A DNA stretch of 42,901 bases from an uncultured bacterium. GTDB lineage: Bacteria; Cyanobacteriota; Vampirovibrionia; Gastranaerophilales; Gastranaerophilaceae. The notes under the pieces are model-generated. The model was not told where the DNA came from and did no database searches. It saw only the letters and a program-made list of their open reading frames with translations. The translations under genes were made by a program, and so were the position numbers. This document shows positions 1 through 7,052 of the stretch, one piece after another (position 1 is the first letter of the stretch; every line of letters begins with the position of its first letter). The stretch is from NCBI GenBank assembly GCA_902779645.1, contig CACZCH010000018.1:1-42901 (forward strand), in the 5' to 3' direction.

Positions 1-80
1 TTATAATATCAATAAATTCTATTCTTGCTTTAGGTTTATACATACGGATTATTCTACCATAAATATATAAACAGAATTTA

Positions 81-143
81 TAAACTTCCGACTAAATATA
101 TCAAACTCGCATTCTTTTATGTCAAAATCCCTGATACAAAACA
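81..143. repeat. 63-bp dispersed repeat, copy 1
   Basis: This 63-bp stretch (starting TAAACTTCCGACTAAATATA, ending CTGATACAAAACA) recurs without mismatch at 41362-41424. Degenerate copies lie at about 42794-42817 and 42845-42901. Copy 1 lies 57 bp beyond the 3' end of a tRNA-Ala. No coding potential is visible. The placement at both window ends suggests a multicopy repeat at which the assembly stopped. Confidence 0.85.
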
Positions 144-165
144 TCAATCCCTAACACTACAAAAT

Positions 166-199
166 AAAAAGGACAATAACAAATGTCATTGTCCTTTTT
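166..199 (-). terminator. Rho-independent terminator of tRNA-Ala
   Basis: On the minus strand, AAAAAGGACAAT and ATTGTCCTTTTT form a 12-bp stem around a short loop, followed by a T-rich tail. It starts directly beyond the encoded CCA of the tRNA, so it most likely ends that transcript. Confidence 0.85.
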
Positions 200-200
200 A

Positions 201-276
201 TGGTGGAGGTTAGGAGATTCGAACTCCTGACCCTCTGCGTGCAAAGCAGATGCTCTACCAGCTGAGCTAAACCCCC
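201..276 (-). tRNA. tRNA-Ala (anticodon TGC)
   Basis: Read on the minus strand this is a complete 76-nt cloverleaf. The acceptor GGGGGTT pairs with AACCTCC (one G-T). The D-arm is GCTC...GAGC. The anticodon stem TCTGC/GCAGA encloses loop TTTGCAC, giving anticodon TGC (Ala). The T-arm is AGGAG-TTCGAAT-CTCCT, the discriminator is A, and CCA is encoded. A strong terminator follows. Confidence 0.95.
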
Positions 277-385
277 ATTCGAGTTCGTCAACATTATCTA
301 TAATACATGCTGATTTTTTTTTGTAAAGAGGGTGGGGTAAATGTATTTATGTTTTGCCTGCAAATACACAATATTAACGTCTAAA

Positions 386-1609
386 TTATAACTTTTTAAC
401 CATCTCTTCCAAGCAAATTTTTACGTGAGCATAATTCAAACCACCTTGCATATAAGCAGCATATGGCGCTCTCATCGGCCCATCAGCCGAAAGTTCTATC
501 GTCGAACCTTCAATAAACGTTCCGCCTGCCATAATAATCTTATCCTCATACCCAGGAATATACTCAGGTATAGGTGTCACGTATCCGTTAACAGGTGAAA
601 GTGACTGAATCGTTCTGCAAAACTCCTCCAGTTTTTCAGGCTCGCCAAAAATTATATTTTGTATAATATCAGTCCTTTTTTCATCATGTCGAGGAATAGA
701 ATTAAACCCGACATCTTCAAAAACTTTTGCAGCCAAAATCGCCCCTTTAACCGACTCAGACACAACTGAAGGCGCCATAAACAAGCCTTGAAAAATAAGT
801 CTGTGCTGATTAAACATAGCACCGCCTTCAGAACCAATCCCGGGAGCCGTCAACCTATTAGCGGCACGTTCAACTAATATACCCCTGCCTGCAATATATC
901 CGCCTGCTTCAACGATTCCGCCTCCGGGATTTTTAATTAATGAGCCTCCGATTAAATCTGCACCAACCTCCAAAGGCTCACGCTTATCAACAAATTCACC
1001 GTAGCAGTTATCAACAAAGCAGATAGAATCAGGATTTTTTGACTTAACAATCTTACAAATCCTTTCAATATCATCAATAGAAAGCGACTTCCTCGTCGAA
1101 TACCCCTTAGAACGCTGGATAAGAACCATTGTAACAGTTTCATCAATCATTGATTCAAGTTTTTCATAATCAACATCGCTTCCGTTCAAAAGCGGAACTT
1201 CATCATACAAAACACCGTTTCCGATAAGTGAAGAACGCTTTGTTTCCTCGTCACCCGCTGTACCGATAACTTCCTGCATAGTATCATAAGGAGCGCCCGC
1301 AACAGAAACAAGTTTATCTCCGTGTCTTAAATTCCCAAACAATGCACACGCAAGTGTATGTGTACCTGACGCAAAATGAATCCTTACAAGCGCTTTTTCA
1401 GCTTTAAAAACCTGAGCAAAAGTTTTATCCAAAACCTCTCTTCCCAAATCATCATGACCGTACCCTGACACTGTATAAAAATGTTCAGGAGCAACTCTGT
1501 TATCATAGAAAGCTTGTAAAACCTTTCTCTGGTTATAATCCCTAACTTCATTTATATAATCAAATTCTTTTTCTAATTCTTTTTCAGCTTGTTTAAAATC
1601 GTAATACAT
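386..1609 (-). CDS. Methionine gamma-lyase / aluminium-resistance (YnbB) family PLP enzyme
   Basis: A fold-type I PLP-dependent protein of about 407 residues. It resembles the family named 'aluminium resistance protein' or 'methionine gamma-lyase family protein' (YnbB). Family signatures are visible: FASGTHTL near residue 80, the YDTMQE segment, an IQRSKGYSTRKSLS stretch, and GGSLIKNPGGG, whose Lys is the likely Schiff-base residue. The substrate is not settled for this family, so a C-S lyase role is inferred. The frame is open 24 codons upstream of the chosen ATG, but that part is translated from a GC-rich palindromic repeat (PAGEGQGEG). I therefore start at MYYDFKQAEKELE, preceded by GAGGGGGCAAGT, so the repeat itself seems to supply the ribosome site. 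The gene stands alone, upstream of the tRNA on the same strand. Confidence 0.85.
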   Translation of the reverse strand: MYYDFKQAEKELEKEFDYINEVRDYNQRKVLQAFYDNRVAPEHFYTVSGYGHDDLGREVLDKTFAQVFKAEKALVRIHFASGTHTLACALFGNLRHGDKLVSVAGAPYDTMQEVIGTAGDEETKRSSLIGNGVLYDEVPLLNGSDVDYEKLESMIDETVTMVLIQRSKGYSTRKSLSIDDIERICKIVKSKNPDSICFVDNCYGEFVDKREPLEVGADLIGGSLIKNPGGGIVEAGGYIAGRGILVERAANRLTAPGIGSEGGAMFNQHRLIFQGLFMAPSVVSESVKGAILAAKVFEDVGFNSIPRHDEKRTDIIQNIIFGEPEKLEEFCRTIQSLSPVNGYVTPIPEYIPGYEDKIIMAGGTFIEGSTIELSADGPMRAPYAAYMQGGLNYAHVKICLEEMVKKL

Positions 1610-1610
1610 A

Positions 1611-1648
1611 CTTGCCCCCTCACCCTGACCCTCTCCCGCAGGGCGAGG
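1611..1648 (-). repeat. GC-rich palindromic repeat at the 5' end of the YnbB-like gene
   Basis: On the minus strand CCCTCGCCC-TGC-GGGAGAGGG forms a hairpin with one mismatch, followed by TCAGGGTGAGGGGG. Its sequence and layout match the ends of the insertion in prmA (CCCTCCC-CTTGC-GGGAGGG then TC, then GGGGTGGGG), but the second small hairpin is absent. GC content is far above the surroundings. It supplies a GAGGGGG stretch just before the next ATG. Confidence 0.75.
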
Positions 1649-1795
1649 GAACTTGTGATTTGTTTGTTCCTTTTTATACAAAAATCATAATCAAACCAAA
1701 AGAGATAGTCAAACAAATTACGCGAGATAATCATCCAACAAGGCAATACCAAAAATTTTTTTTAATTCTTTAATTATCATGTTAAGGAGGATTCA

Positions 1796-2356
1796 ATGTA
1801 TCGTGTTTTTTTATCTATTTTACTAATAACTCTTTCCATGCCTGTTTATTCAGGAACAAGAACCGTTGTAACCCAAACACCTGTTTTTAATCCATACTAC
1901 GCACCTCAAGCGTATTATGGTGGAGATTATATTCCAAGCAGAAGCTACGGCAGAAAACAATCTGTATTTTCCGATATAAACGATTTAGAGAGGTATGCTC
2001 TGAACAGAAATTTTACTCGAGACAGCGACCGTATCAGATTAGAGCGTTTAGAAACTCTCGCATTCGGCGCTGTTCAAGAGGGAGATATTTATACCCGTTA
2101 CGATAATGTTAGAGATGCCATTTTATCAAGACCTAAACAAAACAACAAAACGACTATTTTGCGAAATATAAGCGATTATTTTAGCGGACAGCTGACAGGA
2201 TTTACTCCGTCTGTAACAACTAACCAAAATTATTATCAATACCCTTCAAGCTACGGTCAAAGCTCTTCAAGTGAATATATTACTCCTTGGGGAAAAGGAT
2301 ACAGAACAAATAATTTCGGCTTAAATTCGGGTTCGGGAGTACGTATTTTAGATTAA
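1796..2356 (+). CDS. Secreted hypothetical protein with an RLERLE..FG motif
   Basis: 186 residues with a cleavable signal peptide (MYRVFLSILLITLSMPVYSG). A Tyr/Pro/Ser-rich segment follows, then a central motif RLERLETLAFGAVQEGD near residues 75-95, and a Ser/Tyr/Gly-rich tail. Similar 'RLE-x-L-x-FG-x-x-x-x-GD-x-x-x-R' motifs occur in exported cyanobacterial and melainabacterial proteins of unknown function, which fits the proposed lineage (from memory). A strong AAGGAGG lies 6 nt before the ATG. The protein is probably exported or surface-associated. No enzymatic motif is seen, and I do not assign a function. Confidence 0.75.
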   Translation: MYRVFLSILLITLSMPVYSGTRTVVTQTPVFNPYYAPQAYYGGDYIPSRSYGRKQSVFSDINDLERYALNRNFTRDSDRIRLERLETLAFGAVQEGDIYTRYDNVRDAILSRPKQNNKTTILRNISDYFSGQLTGFTPSVTTNQNYYQYPSSYGQSSSSEYITPWGKGYRTNNFGLNSGSGVRILD

Positions 2357-2415
2357 TCGGAGTTTTCTGGAAAATTAAAGTATTTACTAGGCTGAACAGC
2401 ATGGTACACTAAACC

Positions 2416-2456
2416 GTCATTCTGAGCCAAATAACATTTTAGGGGTGAAGAATCTC
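2416..2456 (+). repeat. GTCATTCTGAG...GAAGAATCTC hairpin repeat, copy a
   Basis: Begins GTCATTCTGAGCC and ends GTGAAGAATCTC with about 16 variable bases between. Related copies lie at 8791-8829 (opposite strand), 8837-8876 and 27392-27432 (inside a kinase gene). The ends form an imperfect stem (ATTCT with AGAAT) with tandem G-A mismatches. Confidence 0.7.
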
Positions 2457-2526
2457 TAAAACTAAATCACAGACTTTTTCCGCATGCTCTTTTTGTAACG
2501 ATTTCTTAACATTAACTCACAAAATA

Positions 2527-2565
2527 GCAATTTCTTCAAAAAAATTGTTTTCATGTATATAAGGG
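2527..2565 (+). promoter_or_regulatory. Upstream element shared with the 19040 gene
   Basis: GCAATTTCTTCAAAAAAATTG followed by TTTTCATGTATATAAGG matches 18991-19028 at 32 of 38 ungapped positions. Each copy lies shortly before a lineage-specific gene: the ATG is about 33 nt away here and 12 nt away at 19040. The spacing of TTG and TATAA does not fit a sigma-70 promoter, so it may be an alternative sigma site or an activator box (inference). Confidence 0.55.
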
Positions 2566-2597
2566 ATAACTACATACTAATAAATGGAGAAAAACTT

Positions 2598-2831
2598 ATG
2601 GCTGTCGGAGCAAGGGATTACATCGATAAATTATTGGTGAAAAAATATGCAGATGAAAAAGTGGATAACCATGACGCTGTTGAATCAATGGTTGATCCTA
2701 AAAAAATGCTGGAAGCAATGAACGATGTTGCAGAAGTTCAAAAGAATATGTTTTTGTTATCACAAAGACTTTATGCAACTTGTTACGCAATTAATGCAAA
2801 GGCAAGATACAAATCAAAAGAATCTGCATAA
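2598..2831 (+). CDS. Small helical hypothetical protein
   Basis: 77 residues from the ATG at 2598 (MAVGARDYIDKLLVKKY...). This ATG is chosen because GGAGA lies 7 nt before it; the in-frame ATG at 2553 has no ribosome site and would lie within the shared upstream element. The protein is charged and predicted all-helical, with one Cys, and has no signal peptide or membrane segment. I do not recognise the family. The sequence element shared with the CHAP-like gene at 19040 suggests the two are co-regulated. A palindromic terminator follows. Confidence 0.7.
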   Translation: MAVGARDYIDKLLVKKYADEKVDNHDAVESMVDPKKMLEAMNDVAEVQKNMFLLSQRLYATCYAINAKARYKSKESA

Positions 2832-2858
2832 AAAAGATTTTAACCGGATGCAAGATGG

Positions 2859-2886
2859 AAAACGGCGCAAATATTTGCGCCGTTTT
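2859..2886. terminator. Bidirectional terminator between convergent genes
   Basis: A perfect 28-bp palindrome, AAAACGGCGCAAAT and its complement, lies between the convergent genes at 2598 (+) and 2888 (-). T runs on both strands allow it to end both transcripts. Confidence 0.85.
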
Positions 2887-2887
2887 G

Positions 2888-3967
2888 TTATATATTATTA
2901 TCCTTAACTACCTTATGTAAACCTTTTGGATGATCAACATTACGCCCGAGCTTCAATGCAACTTCCAAGGCTATTTGCTGGCAAATAATAACATCTGCAA
3001 ACATCTGCTGAATCTCATTTTCACATTCGATATGAATATTATAATCAGGTATTAGCCTTTCATCAGAAGGGCCTATTATTACAAGTCTCGGATTGTAATC
3101 AGATTTTATTTTATTCAAATTAGAAACTGAACGCTCTGAAATTTTATCAACCGCTATGTAAATTAATGTTGATTTGTTATTCAAAACAGCTACATGTCCG
3201 TGCATAAATTCGCCTAAAATTGCAGCACTTATGTTTTTATATGAAGTTTCTTTTGTCTTAAGCGCCGCTTCTTTTGCAAGCGAATATGAAATCCCGTCCG
3301 CAGTTATTATAATATTGTTTTCTTTAGCCAGAACCTTCGCAAGCTTTTTAATCTCATCTCTTCTTGCGAGAGCTTTTTCCAATATTATAGGAAGATGAAT
3401 TAAAGACTCTTTGTAATGTTTAGTTGATTCATTTCCGTGAACATTTTCAACCAATTTTAAAGATATCAGGATTAAACAAAGCATTTGAGAAGTAAAAGAT
3501 TTTGTCGCCGCTATCCCTTGTTCAACACCTGCAAAACAAGCAACTTTATAATCACACATTTTCCAAATAGTAGATTGTTCGTTATTTGTAATACACAAAG
3601 TTGCAAGTGAAGTTGAATTTTTGACTTTTTCAACAGATTTAATCGTATCACTCGTTTCACCTGACTGTGTTATAAAAATGTAAAGAGTGTTTTCATCGTG
3701 CGGAATGACACTTTTTAACAAAAACTCGCTTGAATAAATTGCTCTTGATTCGATACCGGAAAATTTTTCCAACAAATCAACCGCAAATCTTGCACAATGG
3801 TATGAAGAACCGCTTGCGACAAGTACAATTTTTCTGACATTTTGAGGTAAATCAAGTTTTATCTCGCCTGTTTCAGGGTTAATGTATTTAAGTAAAATAT
3901 ATGGGATTATCTTTTTTTGTTCAATAATCTCCAACTCCATATTGGTTTTTTCTTTTTTAAAAAACAT
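2888..3967 (-). CDS. Double-SIS sugar isomerase, GlmS C-terminal-like without glutaminase
   Basis: 359 residues with two SIS domains like the isomerase half of glucosamine-6-phosphate synthase. Visible motifs are VASGSSYHCARFA near 50-62, ITQSGETSDT near 98-108, AATKSFTSQ, LKTKETSY, GEFMHGHVAVL and the C-terminal DHPKGLHKVVKD. These correspond to the GlmS phosphate-binding Ser/Thr residues, catalytic Glu, ring-opening His and C-terminal Lys. The N-terminal glutaminase domain (Cys nucleophile) is absent, so the protein cannot use glutamine alone. It may be an ammonia-dependent GlmS/AgaS-like deaminase-isomerase or act on another amino-sugar phosphate (inference). GAGAGAG lies just before the ATG. 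It shares a bidirectional terminator with the gene at 2598. Confidence 0.85.
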   Translation of the reverse strand: MFFKKEKTNMELEIIEQKKIIPYILLKYINPETGEIKLDLPQNVRKIVLVASGSSYHCARFAVDLLEKFSGIESRAIYSSEFLLKSVIPHDENTLYIFITQSGETSDTIKSVEKVKNSTSLATLCITNNEQSTIWKMCDYKVACFAGVEQGIAATKSFTSQMLCLILISLKLVENVHGNESTKHYKESLIHLPIILEKALARRDEIKKLAKVLAKENNIIITADGISYSLAKEAALKTKETSYKNISAAILGEFMHGHVAVLNNKSTLIYIAVDKISERSVSNLNKIKSDYNPRLVIIGPSDERLIPDYNIHIECENEIQQMFADVIICQQIALEVALKLGRNVDHPKGLHKVVKDNNI

Positions 3968-4031
3968 AACTGCTCTCTCTTTTCTAAATCTATTCTATCA
4001 TATTTTTCCCAAATGCACATTTATTTTAAAC

Positions 4032-4066
4032 AAAAAAGAACCGCTCAAAATTGAGCGGTTCTTTTT
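4032..4066 (-). terminator. Rho-independent terminator after the HEAT-repeat gene
   Basis: AAAAAGAACCGCTCAA and its complement form a near-perfect hairpin with an AA loop, ending in T5 on both strands. It lies about 19 bp after the stop codon at 4085. Confidence 0.85.
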
Positions 4067-4084
4067 ACATTATATTCTTTTAAA

Positions 4085-4939
4085 TTAAACAGCAGCAGGT
4101 TTCTTTTGTTGAGTAGCACCCGGAATAGCTTGCCAGTTAGCTGCCATAATTTTCTTAAATGATTTAAGAGCTGTGTCTTCTAATTCACCAAGTTCTTCTG
4201 CTTCCATAATCAATTCTCTTAACGGAAGCAATGCTCTTTGGTCGCGAAGAACACCTAATGCAGCAGCTGCACCTGCTCTAACCAAATCATTTTCAGAACG
4301 GTTTTTCATAACATCAATTAATGCAGGAACTGCTTTTGTATCATTTAATTTACCCAAAGAAGTTACTGCATAAATTCTAACGTTAACCCATTCGTCATAT
4401 AACATGTTGATAATCTTATCAACGCATTTTTTGTTTCCGATTTCGCCTAAAGCACGAGTTGCATCACATCTAACGTTTACTTTTTCGTGGTCTAAAGATT
4501 TCATCAAAGCATCTGTTGCAACATCACCGATTTCAATAAGTGCATCTGTTGCTGTGATACATACTTGTGAATTTTCGTCGTTTAAAGCTTCTACAAGCGG
4601 TTCAACAACAATTTTACCGCCGAGTCTGCCTAATGCACGAGCAGCACGAACTCTTACGTCAACATTTCTGTCTTCTCTAAGAGATTCAATTAAGTGTTCA
4701 GTTGCTTTTGAATCACCCAATTCGCCCAATGCACGAGCAGCGTATAAACGAACAGAACCGTTTTTGTCATTCTTAAGAACATCAATTAACGGTTCAACAG
4801 CTTTTGAGTCGCCCATTTCTCCTAAGATACGAGCAGCATTATAACGAACCTTTTCTGAACTTGAACCCATCAAATCATTAATAAGTTCTTGAAAAGTTTT
4901 CTTAACTTGTTTTTTCTTGCTGTTAACTGTAATTGTCAT
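4085..4939 (-). CDS. HEAT-repeat (PBS-lyase-like) protein
   Basis: 284 residues built from about seven HEAT/PBS-lyase-type repeats of about 31 residues, of the form VRxxAARALGELGDxKAVEPLIxxLKD. The repeats occupy residues 25-250, with a basic N-terminus and a QKKPAAV tail. Such proteins are usually binding scaffolds. In cyanobacteria relatives act on phycobilins, but with no phycobilisome genes here I would not infer that. The chosen ATG has GGAGGT 8 nt upstream; an in-frame TTG at 4954 would put the ribosome site inside the gene. It is monocistronic, with its own terminator. Confidence 0.85.
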   Translation of the reverse strand: MTITVNSKKKQVKKTFQELINDLMGSSSEKVRYNAARILGEMGDSKAVEPLIDVLKNDKNGSVRLYAARALGELGDSKATEHLIESLREDRNVDVRVRAARALGRLGGKIVVEPLVEALNDENSQVCITATDALIEIGDVATDALMKSLDHEKVNVRCDATRALGEIGNKKCVDKIINMLYDEWVNVRIYAVTSLGKLNDTKAVPALIDVMKNRSENDLVRAGAAAALGVLRDQRALLPLRELIMEAEELGELEDTALKSFKKIMAANWQAIPGATQQKKPAAV

Positions 4940-5222
4940 ACACTTTACCTCCAATGTGACATGGTTATCTAACTTCTACACAGTTATATAAAGTATTTTT
5001 ATTTTTAAAAATTGCTAAATTTTTCGGATTTGTTAAGTTTTTGTTACATTTAATTAATGTATTTTTTACACTTAATCTTAGCTTTATTAATATAACATAT
5101 TTTTGCATTTTTGTGTCTGCTCTGCCAGATATTTTTACAAAAGTTAATTATTATTATAATAATTATTTGGCTAAAGTTAAGTAATACTCAGAAAAATTCA
5201 GATTAACAAAAGTTAATATTTA

Positions 5223-6878
5223 CTACTTACTAGGGATAGTAATAATGAATTCGCTTCCCTTATTTATTTTTGTTTTTACCTCTATTTTTCCTTTGTGTTT
5301 TTCTATTATTTTTTGTGATATTGCAAGCCCTAAGCCTGTTCCGACTCCTACCCCCTTTGTTGTGTATCCCGCATCAAAGATTTTCTCAGGTTCTTTTATC
5401 CCGCAACCGTTATCTTTGATTTTAACAGTGAGCTTATTTTTTTTGAAATTTGTGTCAATGGTAATTGTACCCTCTGATTTTATTGCGTGTGTTGCGTTTA
5501 CAAGAATATTCATGAAAACTTGATTCAACATATTAGGATAACATTTTATCGGAGGAAGCTCTCCGTAATTTTTTATTATCTCTATTCTGTTTTTTGTTTC
5601 ATGACGGATTAAATCAAGAGTTAAATCTATTTCTTTATTTATATCCGCTTCCTGAAGTTCTGCTTCATCAAGCCTTACGAATTTTCTCAGCGAAACAACC
5701 AGCCTGTTTATTCTGTCGATTGCTTCCCTATCAATATTGTTTGTCTCAACCAAAAGTTCAGCTAAATCTTTATCTTCAATTTGTTTAATAAGTTTTTTTG
5801 TAATCTCGTTATTAGATTTAATTGATGCAACGGGAGTGTTAATCTCATGCGCAACACCTGCAACAAGCTGACCAAGCGAAGCCATTTTTTCTGAGTTGAT
5901 TAATTGCAATTGAGTTTCTTTTAACTCTTTTAATGCTTTTTTCAAATCCTCAACCATTTGTTCATTCTTTTTATAAAGTTCAGCCTGAATAATTGCGTTA
6001 CCGAGCTGAGAAGAAACGCCTTCCAAAACTTCAAAAGTATCGTTCAATTTTATTTTTTGCTTAGTTGATAAAACTATTATGCCCAAAAGTTTGTTTAAGT
6101 GATAAATAGGCATAACTATTCTTTGTACATTTTCTTTAAACGGTTCCGCTTCATTAAACTCTTTTCTGCAAGTCATACAAGAAACTTTTCTGGTTTTGAT
6201 ATAATCATTTACTCCTTTATCAAAAGAAATAACACTGTTAATTCCCTTTTTAGATATAGATTCTTTTACCTTAAATTTGTCTTCAAAACATTCAGCATAA
6301 TATGCACGGAATGCACCGTACATATCGGAAAGTTCACGCAAAGCCGACTTCAAAATGGAAGATGTGTTAATAGAGCTTCTAATAATATTAGATATATTAT
6401 TTAATAACAAAAGTTTCATTGCCTGTGATTGTGCTTGAAGTTTAATCTTAGACATTGATTTATTTTCTTCTTCAAGTAACTCTAATTTTTTTTGAAATTC
6501 TTGACCTTGTTTTTGAAATTCTTCAAGTTTAATCTTTGAAGTTACATCAGTCAAAATAATAACGGCATATTTACCCCTGTGAGTAGAATTCATATCAAAA
6601 TACATCGGAGTAAAAACATTATTATTATACGCTCTATACAAAACGTGTGTTGAAAAATCCACATCAGAATTTATTGCCTGCAAAATCGGAGAAAGAACAG
6701 TCATATCGTTGCTTTCGAGCGGATAAACTTCGTAATCCAGCTTGTGAGAGAATTTTTTTATATTTTGATAATCTTTAAAAATCCGTTTAAAAACATTATT
6801 CGTAAAAACGGTTTCTTTTTCCTCATTCACAATAACGACAGCACTGTTAAATTTGTTAAATAAATCAAACTTCCCCAT
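5223..6878 (-). CDS. Sensor histidine kinase (PAS-like, GAF, HisKA, HATPase)
   Basis: About 551 residues. A PAS-like N-terminal domain (residues 1-115) is followed by a coiled coil (120-160) and a GAF-like domain (165-300) with a C-x-x-C pair near its centre. A second coiled coil leads to the H-box GQLVAGVAHEINTP (phospho-His about residue 344). The HATPase domain has N-box NILVNATHAI, G1 DNGCGI and G2 TGLGLAI, all intact. There is no membrane segment, so it is a cytoplasmic sensor, and the CxxC may bind metal or sense redox (inference). There is no adjacent regulator. The ATG at 6878 is preceded by TGCTATAAT with only 6 nt between; an upstream in-frame ATG at 6896 would overlap this -10 box. 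The mRNA is therefore probably leaderless. Confidence 0.9.
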   Translation of the reverse strand: MGKFDLFNKFNSAVVIVNEEKETVFTNNVFKRIFKDYQNIKKFSHKLDYEVYPLESNDMTVLSPILQAINSDVDFSTHVLYRAYNNNVFTPMYFDMNSTHRGKYAVIILTDVTSKIKLEEFQKQGQEFQKKLELLEEENKSMSKIKLQAQSQAMKLLLLNNISNIIRSSINTSSILKSALRELSDMYGAFRAYYAECFEDKFKVKESISKKGINSVISFDKGVNDYIKTRKVSCMTCRKEFNEAEPFKENVQRIVMPIYHLNKLLGIIVLSTKQKIKLNDTFEVLEGVSSQLGNAIIQAELYKKNEQMVEDLKKALKELKETQLQLINSEKMASLGQLVAGVAHEINTPVASIKSNNEITKKLIKQIEDKDLAELLVETNNIDREAIDRINRLVVSLRKFVRLDEAELQEADINKEIDLTLDLIRHETKNRIEIIKNYGELPPIKCYPNMLNQVFMNILVNATHAIKSEGTITIDTNFKKNKLTVKIKDNGCGIKEPEKIFDAGYTTKGVGVGTGLGLAISQKIIEKHKGKIEVKTKINKGSEFIITIPSK

Positions 6879-6884
6879 AACAGT

Positions 6885-6893
6885 ATTATAGCA
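6885..6893 (-). promoter_or_regulatory. Extended -10 promoter, leaderless start of the kinase gene
   Basis: TGCTATAAT lies 6 nt before the ATG at 6878. Normal -10-to-start distances put transcription initiation at or next to the start codon. No Shine-Dalgarno sequence lies between them. Confidence 0.6.
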
Positions 6894-7052
6894 CATGTTT
6901 TTTTCTTGATTTAATATCCTTACATTTGCCGATTTTTCATGACTTTATAAAAATCATCATTAAATAAATATCATCTAAACGGATGAAATTTACACCAATA
7001 AGTCAAGAACATTAATAATATACCGATATTATTAAAGGAAGGACGGTACAAA

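Noticed and set aside
2725-2907. Plus-strand open frame of 60 codons
   Set aside because: It overlaps the 2598 gene in another frame and runs through its terminator.
4404-4844. Plus-strand open frame of 146 codons
   Set aside because: It is antisense to the HEAT-repeat gene, whose periodic codons keep the opposite frame open. It has no ribosome site.
4085-4954. Phycobilin lyase
   Set aside because: HEAT repeats alone do not show this, and no phycobilisome or photosynthesis genes are present.
5140-5216. Three AAAGTTAA boxes about 33-36 bp apart after the sensor kinase gene
   Set aside because: The word is short and A/T-rich, and the position downstream of the gene gives no clear regulatory meaning.
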